Origin: Gordonia amarae NBRC 15530
GTDB taxonomy: Bacteria > Actinomycetota > Actinomycetes > Mycobacteriales > Mycobacteriaceae
DNA: 64,000 nucleotides
Direction of reading: 5' to 3'
NCBI RefSeq assembly: GCF_000241345.1
Contig: NZ_BAED01000054.1
Coordinates: 1-64,000 of the forward strand
The notes under the pieces were generated by a model. That model saw only the letters and a program-made list of their open reading frames with translations. It was not told the origin of the DNA and made no database searches. This document shows, in pieces, positions 45,363 to 55,842 of this stretch; position 1 is the first letter of the stretch, and each line of letters opens with the position of its first letter. A program made the position numbers and the translations under genes.

Positions 45363-47948
45363 TCAGCCGTCGCGGTCCGTGAGCCGCACCGGCCGCCGGA
45401 CCGGTGTGCCCAGGATCTGCGAGGACCGGTAGATGTGACCTTCGACGGTCCGCACCGACAGCACCAACCGCTCGGCGATCTCCTTGTTGCTCAGGCCCTG
45501 TCCGGCGAGCCGGACGATCTCCCGCTGTCGGTCCGACAGGCCGTCAGTCGACAGCGCGGTGCGCAGGGTCGGGGTGTCGGCGCCCGACCGGCCGGCGAGT
45601 TCGGTGGCGTATTCGTGGGCGGTCAGGCCCGCCCCGCTGCGGCCCTGCCGCCGGAACACCTGCACCGCCTGGGCCGCGGCGTCAACCGCCGCCGGAAGAT
45701 CCAGATTCCCGGCGTGGGCACGCGCGGCCACCAGCAGCGCCTCACCGTCGGCCGCGGCCAAGGCCCGCGCATGGGCGAGGGTGTTGCGGGCGCGGGGAAC
45801 CTCGGGCAACTCGTCGGCGAGCTGTGCGAGACGGTCGGTGCACGTCGTGTCGCCGAACCGGACGGCGTACAGCAGGCACAGCATCTCCGGGGTGAGCTGC
45901 CCGTCGATGTGGGCGCGTTCGGCCGTCGCCAGGGCGACGGCGGCGGCCACCGACGTCGCGCCCTCCATCGCGTGCAGCGACGCCTTCAGGATGCGCACCC
46001 GCGACATGCGGAACGCGAATCCGGCGCACTTGTGCGAGGTCAACCGGGACAACAACTCGCGGACCCGGTCGGGATCGCCCATGTTCGCCGCGACCTCGGC
46101 GGCGTTGAGACAGAACGGGAACCACATCTGCGGCGGGGACTGCACCGCGTCGAAAGCCGCCAGGGACCTGGCCAGCAGATCCGCCGCACCGGTCAGGTTG
46201 CCGACCGAGAACTGGGCGACACCCCCGAATCCGAGGATCCAGCCCTCGACATCGTCGGTGGATGCCGGTATCCGGTCTCTGAGCGCGTTGGCGATCTCCA
46301 CGGCCACGGCCCCCTGGCTGCCCAACTGGCACGCGCGAATATGGATATCGCACAGGATCATTCGCCAGTACGTGCCCCACGGACTCTGGTCGGCGAGGGC
46401 GTGTGCGCGCAGTGCCACCTCGTGTACCGATGTCATCTGTCCGAGATCGGCGCGGGCGGCGATCTCGGACCAGTCCGCGGTGATGCGCGCGGTGTCACTC
46501 ACCGGAGTGGCGTGGGCTACGAGCGTAGCCCCCTTGATCACCGCGCGTGGCCGGGACAGGACGGTGTCGTGCATCATCTGGGCCGCGATCATGCTCGCCG
46601 ACATGTGTCCCTCGGCACGGGCCGCCTCGATCACCGCGACGGAGGCGGCGAGGTCGTTGCACGACCACAGCCGGTGGTAGTTCTCCTGCAGCAGCAGTTC
46701 GGCGCGTTGGACGTTGTCGAGATCGCTGTGATGCACCCGGACGAGTGCGTGTTCGACGGCTTCGGAGTCCCTCATCAGTGTCGACACGTGCGCCAGGAGC
46801 AACTGCGCGTCCACATAGTGCGCACCGGGACCGATCTGCGTCGCCAGTTCCTTCGCCAGTGGCAAGGCCGCCAGTCCGGCGGCCGCGACGGCACCCTCGA
46901 GAAGTATCTCCTCCCGTCCCTCGAACTGCTCGGCGGCCAGCGCCAGCACACCCTTGCTGCTGGCGACCTGCATGCCCGGGACCTGCTGGCGGTGCAGTTC
47001 GCGCACGAGCATCGCCCGCAGCCTCCGCATCCGGGTGGCGGTGGAGCCGGCCCGCCGCACCTCGCCGTACAGCGGATGAGCCAGCCGTACGCCGCCGTCG
47101 GCGCTGTCGTCGACGGTGACCAGGTGTGCGCTCTCGGCATCTTCGAGAGCGGTGGGAGCACATAAGGCCGTGATGACCGATACCGGGACCGGTTCGGCCA
47201 GTGCGACCAGGTCGACGACATCGGCGGTGTTCTCGGGAAGATCGCCGATCCTGGTGGACACGACGTCGATCAGGGACCGGGGCACCTTCACCGTGCCCGT
47301 CAGTTGCCAGCCCGACCCCCACACCGACCCCGTGCCCAGCGACTCGGGGTCGCTGAGCAGTTCGGTCACATACAGCGAGTTGCCCTGGGTCAGGCGCCAC
47401 AGTTCGTCGCGTACCGACCGGTTGACATCGTCGCCGAGAGCTTCCCCGACGAGTTCGTCGACGGCAGTGCGGGAGAGTGGTTCCAGGTCGATGCGGAGCA
47501 CTCCGGAGGTGCTCAGCGCTTCGGCGATCAGGGGCGTGGGCCGGCCGGCGGTGCGATAGCCGAGCACCACCCGGACCGACGGCATCGACATCAGCGTCTG
47601 CACGACGATCATCGACATCTGGTCGAGGACCTGGATGTCGTCGATGACCACCACCGACTCGCCGTCCCCCGAGGTGAACGTGTCGATGAGGGCCCGGATC
47701 CGCAGCAGCGGATCGATGATCACCGGGTCGACGTGCTCGGCGAATGCGCCCAGTGGAATGGCGGCGGCCGCCAAGGACGGATGCACCCACCGCAGGTCTG
47801 AATGGTCGGCGAGGGCCTCGGCGATCAGTCGCGTCTTGCCGATTCCGGCCGGGCCGGCGACCACGACGGTGGGTGCCGCATCGGCACGCAGCGCGTCCCT
47901 GATTGCGGCACACTCCTTCGCGCGCCCGACCATCGGCCATCTCTTCAC
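45363..47948 (-). CDS. Large ATP-binding LuxR-family (LAL/MalT-like) transcriptional regulator
   Basis: An 861-residue regulator: N-terminal AAA/STAND ATPase with Walker A AGPAGIGKTRLIAEAL and Walker B SVVVIDDIQVLD, a long helical mid-section of TPR-like character, and a C-terminal LuxR HTH (LSDRQREIVRLAGQGLSNKE to SVRTVEGHIYRSSQIL). LAL proteins respond to small ligands and often control nearby catabolic or secondary-metabolite genes; the ligand is unknown. The GTG at 47948 lies six bases after TACGAT (47955-47960, minus strand), so a leaderless message is likely; the 34-codon extension upstream would cross that promoter. Confidence 0.92.
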   Translation of the reverse strand: MKRWPMVGRAKECAAIRDALRADAAPTVVVAGPAGIGKTRLIAEALADHSDLRWVHPSLAAAAIPLGAFAEHVDPVIIDPLLRIRALIDTFTSGDGESVVVIDDIQVLDQMSMIVVQTLMSMPSVRVVLGYRTAGRPTPLIAEALSTSGVLRIDLEPLSRTAVDELVGEALGDDVNRSVRDELWRLTQGNSLYVTELLSDPESLGTGSVWGSGWQLTGTVKVPRSLIDVVSTRIGDLPENTADVVDLVALAEPVPVSVITALCAPTALEDAESAHLVTVDDSADGGVRLAHPLYGEVRRAGSTATRMRRLRAMLVRELHRQQVPGMQVASSKGVLALAAEQFEGREEILLEGAVAAAGLAALPLAKELATQIGPGAHYVDAQLLLAHVSTLMRDSEAVEHALVRVHHSDLDNVQRAELLLQENYHRLWSCNDLAASVAVIEAARAEGHMSASMIAAQMMHDTVLSRPRAVIKGATLVAHATPVSDTARITADWSEIAARADLGQMTSVHEVALRAHALADQSPWGTYWRMILCDIHIRACQLGSQGAVAVEIANALRDRIPASTDDVEGWILGFGGVAQFSVGNLTGAADLLARSLAAFDAVQSPPQMWFPFCLNAAEVAANMGDPDRVRELLSRLTSHKCAGFAFRMSRVRILKASLHAMEGATSVAAAVALATAERAHIDGQLTPEMLCLLYAVRFGDTTCTDRLAQLADELPEVPRARNTLAHARALAAADGEALLVAARAHAGNLDLPAAVDAAAQAVQVFRRQGRSGAGLTAHEYATELAGRSGADTPTLRTALSTDGLSDRQREIVRLAGQGLSNKEIAERLVLSVRTVEGHIYRSSQILGTPVRRPVRLTDRDG

Positions 47949-48096
47949 GCCGTGATCGTAAGCGACAAAAAGTCTGTCAGATAAGCCAGAGTTGTCGCGG
48001 TTGGGTGAAATCGGTTGAGCGATCGACAGAAATGGTGAAATATCGGACAATTCGGGTGTTTCCGGTGGTCATGGGCCGGTACGCCGGGGGTTTCGC

Positions 48097-49038
48097 TCAC
48101 ATCCCGAGTCCGGTGTTGGCACCGCAGAGCACCACGCAGAGCGTCGAATCCGGGGCGCCGGTGACCTGACCGGTGGTGACTGCGGCCAGGGCGGCGGCCG
48201 TGCCGTGCTCGACGAGCAGCCGATGATCGTGCCACAGCGCGGTACGTGCCGCGACGATATCGTCGTCGCTCACCACGACACTCGACACGTCGTGGCGTCC
48301 GGCCACGGTCTGCCAGCAGATGCCGCCGACCTCGGTGGCGCCCAGCGAATCGGCGGCGATACTGTCGAGTTCCGTGGGCACCGGCCTACCCGCGGCCAGC
48401 GCCTGATTCAGGCACGACGCCCCGGCGGGTTCGGCGCCGACGATCCGGTCACCCGGCCGCATCCCCGAGGTCAGGCCGGCGATGAGGCCACCACCGCCCA
48501 CACACGTCACGATCGTCAGTGGCCCGCTGATGTCGTCGGACAGCTCAAGCGCGATGGTCCCCGCGCCGGCGACAATGTCGGGCAGGTCGTAGGCGTGCAG
48601 CAGTAGTGCGCCGGACTCCCGTGCCATCGACGCGGCGGAGTCGGCGGCCACCTGATAGCGGTCGCCGACGAGGTGAACCCGAGCGCCCAGCTCGCGCAGC
48701 GCCGCGATCTTGACCTGGGGTGCGGTTTCCGGAACCACCACCGTGCACGGCACCCCCGCTATCCGGGCGGCGTGTGCGGCGCCGATCGCCGCGTTACCCC
48801 CCGACGCGACGAGAATCCCCGCATCGTCGTCCAACGACCCCTGCTCCTGTGCGTGCACTGTCGCGTTGAGGCTGCCGCGGACCTTGAAGCTGCCGCCGAG
48901 TTGAGTGAACTCCAGCTTGAATGCCACCTCGACAGGCCCGTCGACGGTGTCGATCGTGGTCCGCAGGACCGGAGTGCGCCGCACCAGACCCGAGATGCGC
49001 GCGTGCGCGGCACGGATGTCGTCAGCGGTGACCTTCAT
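48097..49038 (-). CDS. PLP-dependent serine/threonine dehydratase-like enzyme
   Basis: A 313-residue fold-type II PLP enzyme. The PLP lysine is in GGSFKVRG, the substrate loop is ASGGNAAIGAA and the phosphate-binding glycine loop is CVGGGGLIAGL. Most like threonine/serine dehydratases (TdcB type without a regulatory ACT domain); racemase or lyase activity is not excluded. Followed 25 bases later by the enoyl-CoA hydratase gene; whether they share a pathway is unclear. Confidence 0.87.
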   Translation of the reverse strand: MKVTADDIRAAHARISGLVRRTPVLRTTIDTVDGPVEVAFKLEFTQLGGSFKVRGSLNATVHAQEQGSLDDDAGILVASGGNAAIGAAHAARIAGVPCTVVVPETAPQVKIAALRELGARVHLVGDRYQVAADSAASMARESGALLLHAYDLPDIVAGAGTIALELSDDISGPLTIVTCVGGGGLIAGLTSGMRPGDRIVGAEPAGASCLNQALAAGRPVPTELDSIAADSLGATEVGGICWQTVAGRHDVSSVVVSDDDIVAARTALWHDHRLLVEHGTAAALAAVTTGQVTGAPDSTLCVVLCGANTGLGM

Positions 49039-49063
49039 TCCGTTCAGGTTACGGGTCAGCGGT

Positions 49064-49930
49064 TCAGCGCGGCCCGCGGCTGAAGGACCGCGTGAGATCG
49101 CCGGTGCCGGTGCACATCACCTGCGTCCGGTTCTCGATATCCAGCGCGTGCCGCAGGTTCGGGGAGTCGACGGTCTGCCACATCGTCTCCTTGGTCATCC
49201 AGACCGCCAGCGGTGAATACTGCGCGATCTCACGGGCTTTCGCGATCGCTCGGTCCAGCGCGGCGCCTGGGTCGGCGAGTTCGAGGACCAGCCCGATGTC
49301 GACGGCCTCCTGGGCGCCGAACACCCGTCCGGTGAGCAGGAGCTCGGCCGACCGGGAGGCGCCGACGAGACGTGGCAGGTGATAGCTGACGCCCATGTCG
49401 CAGGCCGAGATGCCGTGCCGGATGAACACCGCGCCGAAGCTCGCCGACGGCGTCGCGTAGCGGATGTCGCAGGCCAGGGCCAGGGCGAACCCACCACCGA
49501 CCGCGGCGCCGTTGACCACCGCGATCACCGGCTGCCGGAGCCGGTGGACCTTCTCGAACGCCGAGGCCATCAGTTCCTGTGCGGCCAGGATCGTCTCCAC
49601 CGACGTCGGCGCCGACGCGGTGAGTGCGGCGTACGGGTGAGCGGTCAGGTCGGTGAGGTCGTCGGGTGCGGCCTTCATGTCGGCGCCCGCGCAGAAGATC
49701 GATCCTTCGCCGGTGATCACCACAGCGCGCTGCACCGGGTCGCCGTTGATCGCGTCGAGCGCCCGGTGGAGCTCGGTCAGCGTCTGATTGTCGAGGGCGT
49801 TGCCGCGCCGCGGACGGTCGATGGTCAGCACCGTGATGACACCCGCGTCCCCGGTGTCATCGGTGTTGTCGATGGCGACGGGGATGTGTTCGATGCGCAG
49901 ACCCGTGGGGGAGAGAGGGGAAGTCATCAC
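49064..49930 (-). CDS. Enoyl-CoA hydratase/isomerase family protein
   Basis: A 288-residue crotonase. The oxyanion-hole segments are FCAGADMKA and VNGAAVGGGFALALACDIRYA. The second catalytic position falls in HGISACDMGVSYHLPR, where Asp replaces the usual Glu, a common variation in family members with other activities. Acts on acyl-CoA, probably in fatty-acid breakdown; substrate unknown. Confidence 0.9.
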   Translation of the reverse strand: MMTSPLSPTGLRIEHIPVAIDNTDDTGDAGVITVLTIDRPRRGNALDNQTLTELHRALDAINGDPVQRAVVITGEGSIFCAGADMKAAPDDLTDLTAHPYAALTASAPTSVETILAAQELMASAFEKVHRLRQPVIAVVNGAAVGGGFALALACDIRYATPSASFGAVFIRHGISACDMGVSYHLPRLVGASRSAELLLTGRVFGAQEAVDIGLVLELADPGAALDRAIAKAREIAQYSPLAVWMTKETMWQTVDSPNLRHALDIENRTQVMCTGTGDLTRSFSRGPR

Positions 49931-49972
49931 CCACAGGTAGCAGATGCCCGGGCCTGGCAGACCCGGAAGTCC

Positions 49973-50437
49973 TCAGACGGCCCCGGCGAAGTCGTGCTGA
50001 CGCCACGCCTCGTAGATGGCGATGCCGGTGGCGTTGGCGAGGTTGTGCGAGCGCCGGTCCGGCAGCATCGGGATCCGGACCCGGTCGGTGACGTGCGGAT
50101 CGGTCAGCACCTCGTCGGGCAGGCCCGTCGGTTCCGGTCCGAACAGCAGTACGTCACCAGGTTGATAGGCGATGTCGGTGTGCCGCTTGTCGGCGTGCGC
50201 GGTGAACGCGAACACCCGCTCGGGCCGCAGGACGTCCCAGGCGGTCGTCAGGTCGGGGTGCACGGTGACATTGGCCATCTCGTGATAGTCCAGTCCCGCG
50301 CGCTTGACCTGGGCGTCGGTCATGGTGAAGCCGAGCGGCTCGATCAGATGCAGTTCGCACCCGGTGTTGGCCGCCAGCCGGATCGCGTTGCCGGTGTTGG
50401 GCGGAATGCAGGGCTGAAAGAACATGATCCGGAACAT
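49973..50437 (-). CDS. trmL: tRNA (cytidine/uridine-34 2'-O)-methyltransferase TrmL
   Basis: A 154-residue SPOUT methyltransferase modifying the wobble base of tRNA-Leu. Conserved motifs: PNTGNAIRLAANTGCELHLI, FGPEPTGLP and the knot segment IPMLPDRRSHNLANATGIAIYE. Length and motifs are standard. Divergent from folD across 107 bases. Confidence 0.93.
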   Translation of the reverse strand: MFRIMFFQPCIPPNTGNAIRLAANTGCELHLIEPLGFTMTDAQVKRAGLDYHEMANVTVHPDLTTAWDVLRPERVFAFTAHADKRHTDIAYQPGDVLLFGPEPTGLPDEVLTDPHVTDRVRIPMLPDRRSHNLANATGIAIYEAWRQHDFAGAV

Positions 50438-50532
50438 GATGCCGGTCAGCTTAGTGGCTCGCCCCGGCGCCGGCGCAGCCCGATGGCACCGGCGCAGGTG
50501 GCGGCCTGCGGCATCGCGCGGAGCGGAAGTGG

Positions 50533-50538
50533 AACAAT
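50533..50538 (+). promoter_or_regulatory. -10 element for a leaderless folD transcript
   Basis: AACAAT lies six bases before the GTG start of folD, and no Shine-Dalgarno is present. Confidence 0.4.
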
Positions 50539-50544
50539 GGCCGG

Positions 50545-51405
50545 GTGAGTGCGATACGACTTGACGGTAAGACCACCCGCGACGAGATCTTCGCCGATCT
50601 GAGCGTGCGGGTGGAGAAGTTGCGGGCCGAGGGAATCGTCCCCGGACTGGGCACCATCCTCGTCGGCGACGATCCTGGTTCGCACTCGTATGTCAAGGGC
50701 AAGCACAACGACTGCGCCCGCATCGGTGTGGAATCCATCCGCCGCGACCTGCCCGCCGACATCACCCAGGATCAGCTCAACGCCGTGATCGACGAGCTCA
50801 ACGCCGATCCGGCCTGCACCGGCTACATCGTGCAACTGCCGCTGCCCAAGCACCTCGACGAAAATGCAGCGCTCGAACGCATCGATCCGGACAAGGACGC
50901 CGACGGGCTGCATCCGATCAACCTCGGCAGGCTGGTGCTGGGCAAGGAGTCGACGCTGCCGTGCACCCCGCGCGGTGTCATCCACCTGCTGCGCCGCTAC
51001 GACATCCCGCTCGACGGTGCCCGGGTGACCGTAGTCGGCCGCGGTGTCACCATCGGCAGGCCGATCGGGCTGCTGCTCACCCGGCGCAGCGAGAACGCCA
51101 CCGTCACCCTCTGTCACACCGGCACCCGCGACCTGGCCGCCGAGGTGTCGCGCGCGGACATCGTCGTCGCGGCGGCGGGAGTCGGCCATCTGATCACCGC
51201 CGACATGATCAACCCGGGTGCCGCCGTCATCGATGTGGGCGTCAGCCGCAACGAGCAGGGCCTCGTCGGCGACGTCGCCCCCGACGTATGGGATGTAGCC
51301 GGTGCGGTCTCCCCGAATCCAGGTGGAGTCGGCCCGCTGACCAGGGCGTTCCTGCTGGTGAACGTCGTCGAACGGGCCGAGGCGCAGCTCGCCGCACGCC
51401 GATGA
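50545..51405 (+). CDS. folD: Bifunctional methylenetetrahydrofolate dehydrogenase/cyclohydrolase
   Basis: A 286-residue FolD, interconverting methylene- and formyl-tetrahydrofolate. Features: catalytic Tyr/Lys region [44 protein letters not shown], and the NADP site [16 protein letters not shown], with Thr where most homologues have Ser or another residue. Its product 10-formyl-THF could feed formylation of hydroxyornithine, though there is no direct link. The ATGA overlap couples it to the next gene. Confidence 0.95.
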   Translation: MSAIRLDGKTTRDEIFADLSVRVEKLRAEGIVPGLGTILVGDDPGSHSYVKGKHNDCARIGVESIRRDLPADITQDQLNAVIDELNADPACTGYIVQLPLPKHLDENAALERIDPDKDADGLHPINLGRLVLGKESTLPCTPRGVIHLLRRYDIPLDGARVTVVGRGVTIGRPIGLLLTRRSENATVTLCHTGTRDLAAEVSRADIVVAAAGVGHLITADMINPGAAVIDVGVSRNEQGLVGDVAPDVWDVAGAVSPNPGGVGPLTRAFLLVNVVERAEAQLAARR

Positions 51406-51755
51406 CCGCACAGACGCCCGACACCCCGCCCGTGCTCTCCCCGCCGGACGACGAACACCCGCGGGCGGGAGCGCTGCGGACTGTGCTCGTCGAGCTGCCG
51501 TACCTGCTGGTGTTGCTCGCGGCGCTGATCGCGGCCATCCTGGTGACCTTCGACCGATGGCGGCGTGGGGTTTTCGTCCTCGGTTCGGCCCTATTGCTCG
51601 GTTCACTTCTGCGGGCTCTGCTGCCCTCGCAACGCGCGGGATTACTGCAGGTCAGAGGGCGTCTGTTTGATTCGGTACTGATGGCGTCCGCGGGTGTCGC
51701 AGTACTTTGGCTGGCCACGTCAATCGACTCTTTGGGCACGGATTCATTACAATAG
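51402..51755 (+). CDS. DUF3017 membrane protein
   Basis: A 117-residue protein with a Pro/Asp-rich N-terminus and three hydrophobic segments ([51 protein letters not shown]). It matches the actinobacterial DUF3017 family, usually found right after folD as here (ATGA overlap). Function unknown. Confidence 0.85.
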   Translation: MTAQTPDTPPVLSPPDDEHPRAGALRTVLVELPYLLVLLAALIAAILVTFDRWRRGVFVLGSALLLGSLLRALLPSQRAGLLQVRGRLFDSVLMASAGVAVLWLATSIDSLGTDSLQ

Positions 51756-51789
51756 GATCTCGAACACCCCCAAACGATCGGGAGATCGC

Positions 51790-53433
51790 ATCACTTCTCC
51801 AGCAACACCCAGCGCAATACCGGGCCAGGGCTCCACAGCCCTGGGGGTGTCGGTTGGGCGCGGACTGGTGCATTACGTCCTGCTGACCGACGACGAGTCG
51901 GGGCGCAGCGTGGTGGACAGCAGGGTGATCGACGTCGACCATCGTGACGGTCTCGACGACCTCGGACGGGTCAATGCCGGCATCGACGTCATGCTCAACG
52001 CGGCCGGCGACCAGGAACTGCATGTCGCGGCCATCGGCGTGGCCACCCCCGTCGGCACCCGCCGCCGTGCCGTGGAAGGCAAGGGATCGGGTACCCGCAG
52101 GCAGATCCGGCTCTTCGGCGACGACGAGGCCGTCGCCAAATACCTCGCGGGTACGGGCGAGATCGACCGGTACTCGTCGGTGCTCGTCGTCGACTGCGGC
52201 GACAGCGGGATGTCGATGTACACCCTCGACCCGGCCACACTGCGCACCGGGGAGGTGCTGCGGTCGCGGGCGATCAGCGGCCGCGGTGTCGACGAGGCCA
52301 TCGCCAGGTCGGTCGCGCGGTCCGAACCGGACATCGCCGATGGCCCCGCGTTCAGCCAGGGCCGGCGCGATCTGATCAGCGCCTGCCGCACCGCCAAAGA
52401 GGAGCTGTCCCAGTCCGAACACGGCACGCCGGGGCAGGCCGCGCACGTCGCGGGAGTCAGCAAGGTCGACGTGACTGAGAGCATGGTCACCGATGCGGTG
52501 GAGCCGATGGTCGCCGAAGCCCGCGACGCGGTCGCCGACGGCCTGGCCGCCGCGGCGAAGCGCGGGGTCGACCCGGAGGCCGTGGTCCTGGTCGGCGGGC
52601 TCGCGAACCTTCCGGCGGTGCAGATGATCGTGACCGGCCACGGCGGCAGGGACCCCGTGGTCCCGGCGACGCCGGAGCTGGCATCGGCGATCGGCGCCGC
52701 ACGGCTCGCCGCGTCGCGGCCCGCAGCCTCACGGCAGGCGGTCATCGGGGGCGGGATCACCCGCGGACTGCTGTCCCCGATGCCGCTCGCGGTGGTCGCG
52801 GCCATCGTCGGTGTGCTGCTGATGACCCTGTACGCGGTCGGCACCACGCTGTCGGGCCGGGAGGTCACGAGCCCCGGTGACACGCTGAGCATGGCCGAGG
52901 ATCCGCCCGTGGACCAGTCCACGGCGGCCGGGGCGACCTCGCGCCCATATCAGCACGTGTCCGAGCATCGCCGGACCGAACTGTCCGTCCGGGTGCCCAC
53001 AACCGACCCGTCGTGGGGCGAACTGCCGGGCTGGGCCACGATCGAACTGCCGCCCCCGGAAGTGTCGTCGACCACCACCCTGATCCCGAATCCTCCCGGT
53101 GGTGACGGCTTCGTGCCGACCACCACGACGCTGGTCCCGCCTCCCCAACGGCCCGAGACCACGTCGCCGACCCGGACCCCTGAGATCACCCGGCCACCGT
53201 CATCGAGCGGGCAACCGTCGTCGCCGGAGAGTTCAAGCACGTCGTCGTCAGATACCCCGACGCCGAGTATCTCGGGTTCGCCGTCCTCCGAACCGTCCGA
53301 GAGCAACGGGAACGCAGGAATCGGATCCGGCACCCAGATCGGTGCACCGACCGAAATTCAGCCGGTCGCACCGTCGACTCCGGCCCCGGGCCCCGAGTCG
53401 GGCACCGAGGTACCGGAGCCGGAGAACCCGTAG
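51790..53433 (+). CDS. Membrane-anchored Hsp70/actin-fold protein with a Pro/Ser/Thr-rich tail
   Basis: An approximately 547-residue protein. The first 310 residues resemble an Hsp70-type ATPase (GVSVGRGLVHYVLL, VLVVDCGDSGMSMYTL, RGVDEAIARSVA, AVVLVGGLANLPAVQ) but the phosphate loops are divergent. A membrane segment (AVVAAIVGVLLMTLYAVG) follows, then a long outside tail rich in Pro, Ser and Thr. No usual start codon fits between the -10 (TACAAT, 51748-51753) and the conserved domain; ATC at 51790 has GGGAG five bases before it. GTG at 51694 (inside DUF3017) and GTG at 51847 are the alternatives. The client is unknown. Confidence 0.8.
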   Translation: MTSPATPSAIPGQGSTALGVSVGRGLVHYVLLTDDESGRSVVDSRVIDVDHRDGLDDLGRVNAGIDVMLNAAGDQELHVAAIGVATPVGTRRRAVEGKGSGTRRQIRLFGDDEAVAKYLAGTGEIDRYSSVLVVDCGDSGMSMYTLDPATLRTGEVLRSRAISGRGVDEAIARSVARSEPDIADGPAFSQGRRDLISACRTAKEELSQSEHGTPGQAAHVAGVSKVDVTESMVTDAVEPMVAEARDAVADGLAAAAKRGVDPEAVVLVGGLANLPAVQMIVTGHGGRDPVVPATPELASAIGAARLAASRPAASRQAVIGGGITRGLLSPMPLAVVAAIVGVLLMTLYAVGTTLSGREVTSPGDTLSMAEDPPVDQSTAAGATSRPYQHVSEHRRTELSVRVPTTDPSWGELPGWATIELPPPEVSSTTTLIPNPPGGDGFVPTTTTLVPPPQRPETTSPTRTPEITRPPSSSGQPSSPESSSTSSSDTPTPSISGSPSSEPSESNGNAGIGSGTQIGAPTEIQPVAPSTPAPGPESGTEVPEPENP

Positions 53434-53471
53434 GGCGGGACCGCCCACCCTGGAGGCCGGTGTCTGAGGAC

Positions 53472-54623
53472 TTACGGTGACTGCCGCGCGACCTCGGCCG
53501 TGAACCTCAGGACCTCGGCGACTTCGTCGGTCGCCGCGAGGAAACCATCGTGTCCCTTGTCCGAGTGCACAACGTGCAGGCCGCCCACGGCATTGCCCAG
53601 GTGATCGACGATTTCCTGCTGTAGGCGCAGCGGGAACAGCATGTCCGAATCGATGCCACCGACGACAACAGGAACGGTACAGTTGCCGAGCGCGGCGTGG
53701 ACGCCGCCACGGTTGCGCCCGACATCGTGGGCGTTGACCACTTCGGTCAGCAGCACGAAGCTTCCGGGATCGAACCGCTCGATCAGCTTCTCGGCCTGGT
53801 ACTCGAGGTAGCTCTCGATGGAATACCGGCCACCCTCCAGCGGATCCTCGCCGTCCTGGGGTGCGTTGCCGAAGCGCTCATCGAGTTCGGCCTCACCCCG
53901 GTAGGTCAGGTGCGCCATCCTGCGCGCGATGCCCATGGCCTCGGCGGGGGACCGCCCTGTTCCGTAATAGTCGCCGCCCTGCCAGTCCGGGTGCGACTTG
54001 ATCGCCGCGATCTGGGCTGTCTGCACCCCGATCAGGTACGCGGTGGATCGGGCGGAGATCGCGAGGACCAGCGCGCTCCTGAGCCGATCGGGGAACCCGA
54101 TCGCCCACTCGAGGGCGCGGGCACCACCGAGCGATCCGCCGAGCACGGCGGCCACCCGATCGATGCCGAGCACGTCCATCAGGAACACCTCGGCCCGCAC
54201 CTGGTCGAGCAGAGTGATCCGGGGAAACCGTGACCCCCACGCCATCCCATCGGGGGCGATGGACGACGGACCGGTGGAACCCATGCAGCCGCCGATCGTG
54301 TTGGCCGCGATGACGCACCACTCGTCGGTGTCGATGGCCAGGCCCTTGCCGATCACATTGCCCCACCAACCCGGCGTCGGGTGATTGTCATCGGCGGCAC
54401 CGATCACGTGCGAGTCGCCGGTCAACGCATGGAGGACGAGTACGACGTTGTCCCGCGCCGGCGACAGCCTGCCCCAGCGCTGAAAAGCCATCGTCACGTT
54501 CTCGAACACCTCGCCGCTGTCGAGGGGAAGCGGGGGCAGGTCGGCGTAGACCAACTGGCCGTCGGGAATATCCTCCCAGGACTCCGTATCCGTCAGACTA
54601 TGGACTCGCTGATTCGTGGTCAC
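53472..54623 (-). CDS. MetX-like homoserine O-acetyltransferase, second paralogue
   Basis: A 383-residue alpha/beta-hydrolase acyltransferase. Catalytic elements are present: nucleophile [12 protein letters not shown], Asp in [11 protein letters not shown], His in KGHDGFLA. It differs from the adjacent paralogue in the IGKG segment, where the other has IGPG. GTG at 54623 is used since TAAACT (54631-54636, minus strand) lies just before it and the longer frame reads into the upstream paralogue. Ten bases after the first metX. Whether it acetylates homoserine or another hydroxy substrate is open. Confidence 0.85.
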   Translation of the reverse strand: MTTNQRVHSLTDTESWEDIPDGQLVYADLPPLPLDSGEVFENVTMAFQRWGRLSPARDNVVLVLHALTGDSHVIGAADDNHPTPGWWGNVIGKGLAIDTDEWCVIAANTIGGCMGSTGPSSIAPDGMAWGSRFPRITLLDQVRAEVFLMDVLGIDRVAAVLGGSLGGARALEWAIGFPDRLRSALVLAISARSTAYLIGVQTAQIAAIKSHPDWQGGDYYGTGRSPAEAMGIARRMAHLTYRGEAELDERFGNAPQDGEDPLEGGRYSIESYLEYQAEKLIERFDPGSFVLLTEVVNAHDVGRNRGGVHAALGNCTVPVVVGGIDSDMLFPLRLQQEIVDHLGNAVGGLHVVHSDKGHDGFLAATDEVAEVLRFTAEVARQSP

Positions 54624-54633
54624 CGGCAGGAGT

Positions 54634-55821
54634 TTACCTGCGGCCGGCGGCCGCGATGTCTGTTGTGTAACGCAGCAGGTCACCGATCGCGTCGGCCTCG
54701 GTGAGGAAACCGTCATGACCCTTGTCCGAGCGCACCACATGGAGGCCGCCGACGGCGTTGCCGAGGTGCTCGGCGATCTCCGCCTGCAGGCGCAGCGGGT
54801 ACAACCGGTCCGAATCGATTCCGCCGACGACGACGGGCACCGGACATCCACTCAGTGCGGCGACGATGCCACCGCGTCCCCGGCCGATGTCGTGGGTGTT
54901 GAGCGAATCGGTGAGGACGACGTAGCTGCCCGGGTCGAATCGCCTGCTCAGCTTGGCGGACTGGTGTTCGAGATAGCTTTCGATGGCAAAACGGCCGTCC
55001 CGTAGGGGGTTCTCTGTGCCCTGAGGGGTATTGCCGAACCGGTCATCGAGCTCGGCCTCGGCGCGGTACGACAGGTGCGCGATACGCCGGGCGATGTTCA
55101 TGCCGGCGGTGGGAGCCCGGCCGGTGCCGTGGTAGTCGCCGCCCTGCCAATCCGGATCGGACCTGATCGCGGCGATCTGCGTGGACTGGATACCGATCTG
55201 GTCGGCCGTCGCCCGCGCACCGACGGCCAGCACCAGCACGGACCGGACCCGATCGGGATAGCCGACGGCCCATTCGAGTGCCCGCGCACCGCCCATCGAT
55301 CCGCCGAGCGCCGACGCGACCTCGGTGACACCGAGCGCATCCATCAGTGCGACCTCGGCCCGCACCTGGTCGGCGATGGTGATCCGGGGGAACCGTGATC
55401 CCCAGGGCCGCCCGTCCGGGGCGATCGAGGAGGGACCGGTCGACCCACGGCAACCACCGAGGACATTGGCGGACACGACGCACCATTCATCGGTGTCGAT
55501 GGCGCATCCCGGACCGATCAGCCCGTCCCACCAGCCCGCCGTCGGGTGGTCGTCGTCGACCGGTCCGGTGACGTGCGAGTCGCCGGTGAGTGCGTGCAGT
55601 GTGAGAACCACATTGTCGCGGGTGGGTGACAACGTGCCCCAACGCTGGAACGCCAGGGTCACGTCGCTGAGCACCTCGCGATTGTCGAGTGTGAGCGGCC
55701 CGACCGAGGCATACATCGTCTGCCCGTCCGGGCTCTTCGCCCAGTCGGGGTCTGCGATCAGCCCGGCCGCCGGCCGTTCAGTACTCACTGACAAGGGTTG
55801 CTCACCTGCTCTCACACTCAC
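54634..55821 (-). CDS. metX: Homoserine O-acetyltransferase MetX
   Basis: A 395-residue enzyme making O-acetylhomoserine for direct sulfhydrylation by MetY. Motifs: [26 protein letters not shown], nucleophile [23 protein letters not shown] and KGHDGFL. The canonical IGPG segment makes this the likelier authentic MetX of the pair. The start is uncertain because of repeated GTGAG units; GTG at 55821 and 55788 are both possible. It is 21 bases after metY, inside the SAM-IV riboswitch operon. Confidence 0.92.
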   Translation of the reverse strand: MSVRAGEQPLSVSTERPAAGLIADPDWAKSPDGQTMYASVGPLTLDNREVLSDVTLAFQRWGTLSPTRDNVVLTLHALTGDSHVTGPVDDDHPTAGWWDGLIGPGCAIDTDEWCVVSANVLGGCRGSTGPSSIAPDGRPWGSRFPRITIADQVRAEVALMDALGVTEVASALGGSMGGARALEWAVGYPDRVRSVLVLAVGARATADQIGIQSTQIAAIRSDPDWQGGDYHGTGRAPTAGMNIARRIAHLSYRAEAELDDRFGNTPQGTENPLRDGRFAIESYLEHQSAKLSRRFDPGSYVVLTDSLNTHDIGRGRGGIVAALSGCPVPVVVGGIDSDRLYPLRLQAEIAEHLGNAVGGLHVVRSDKGHDGFLTEADAIGDLLRYTTDIAAAGRR

Positions 55822-55842
55822 CTGCTGCTCACTTGGCCCTGT

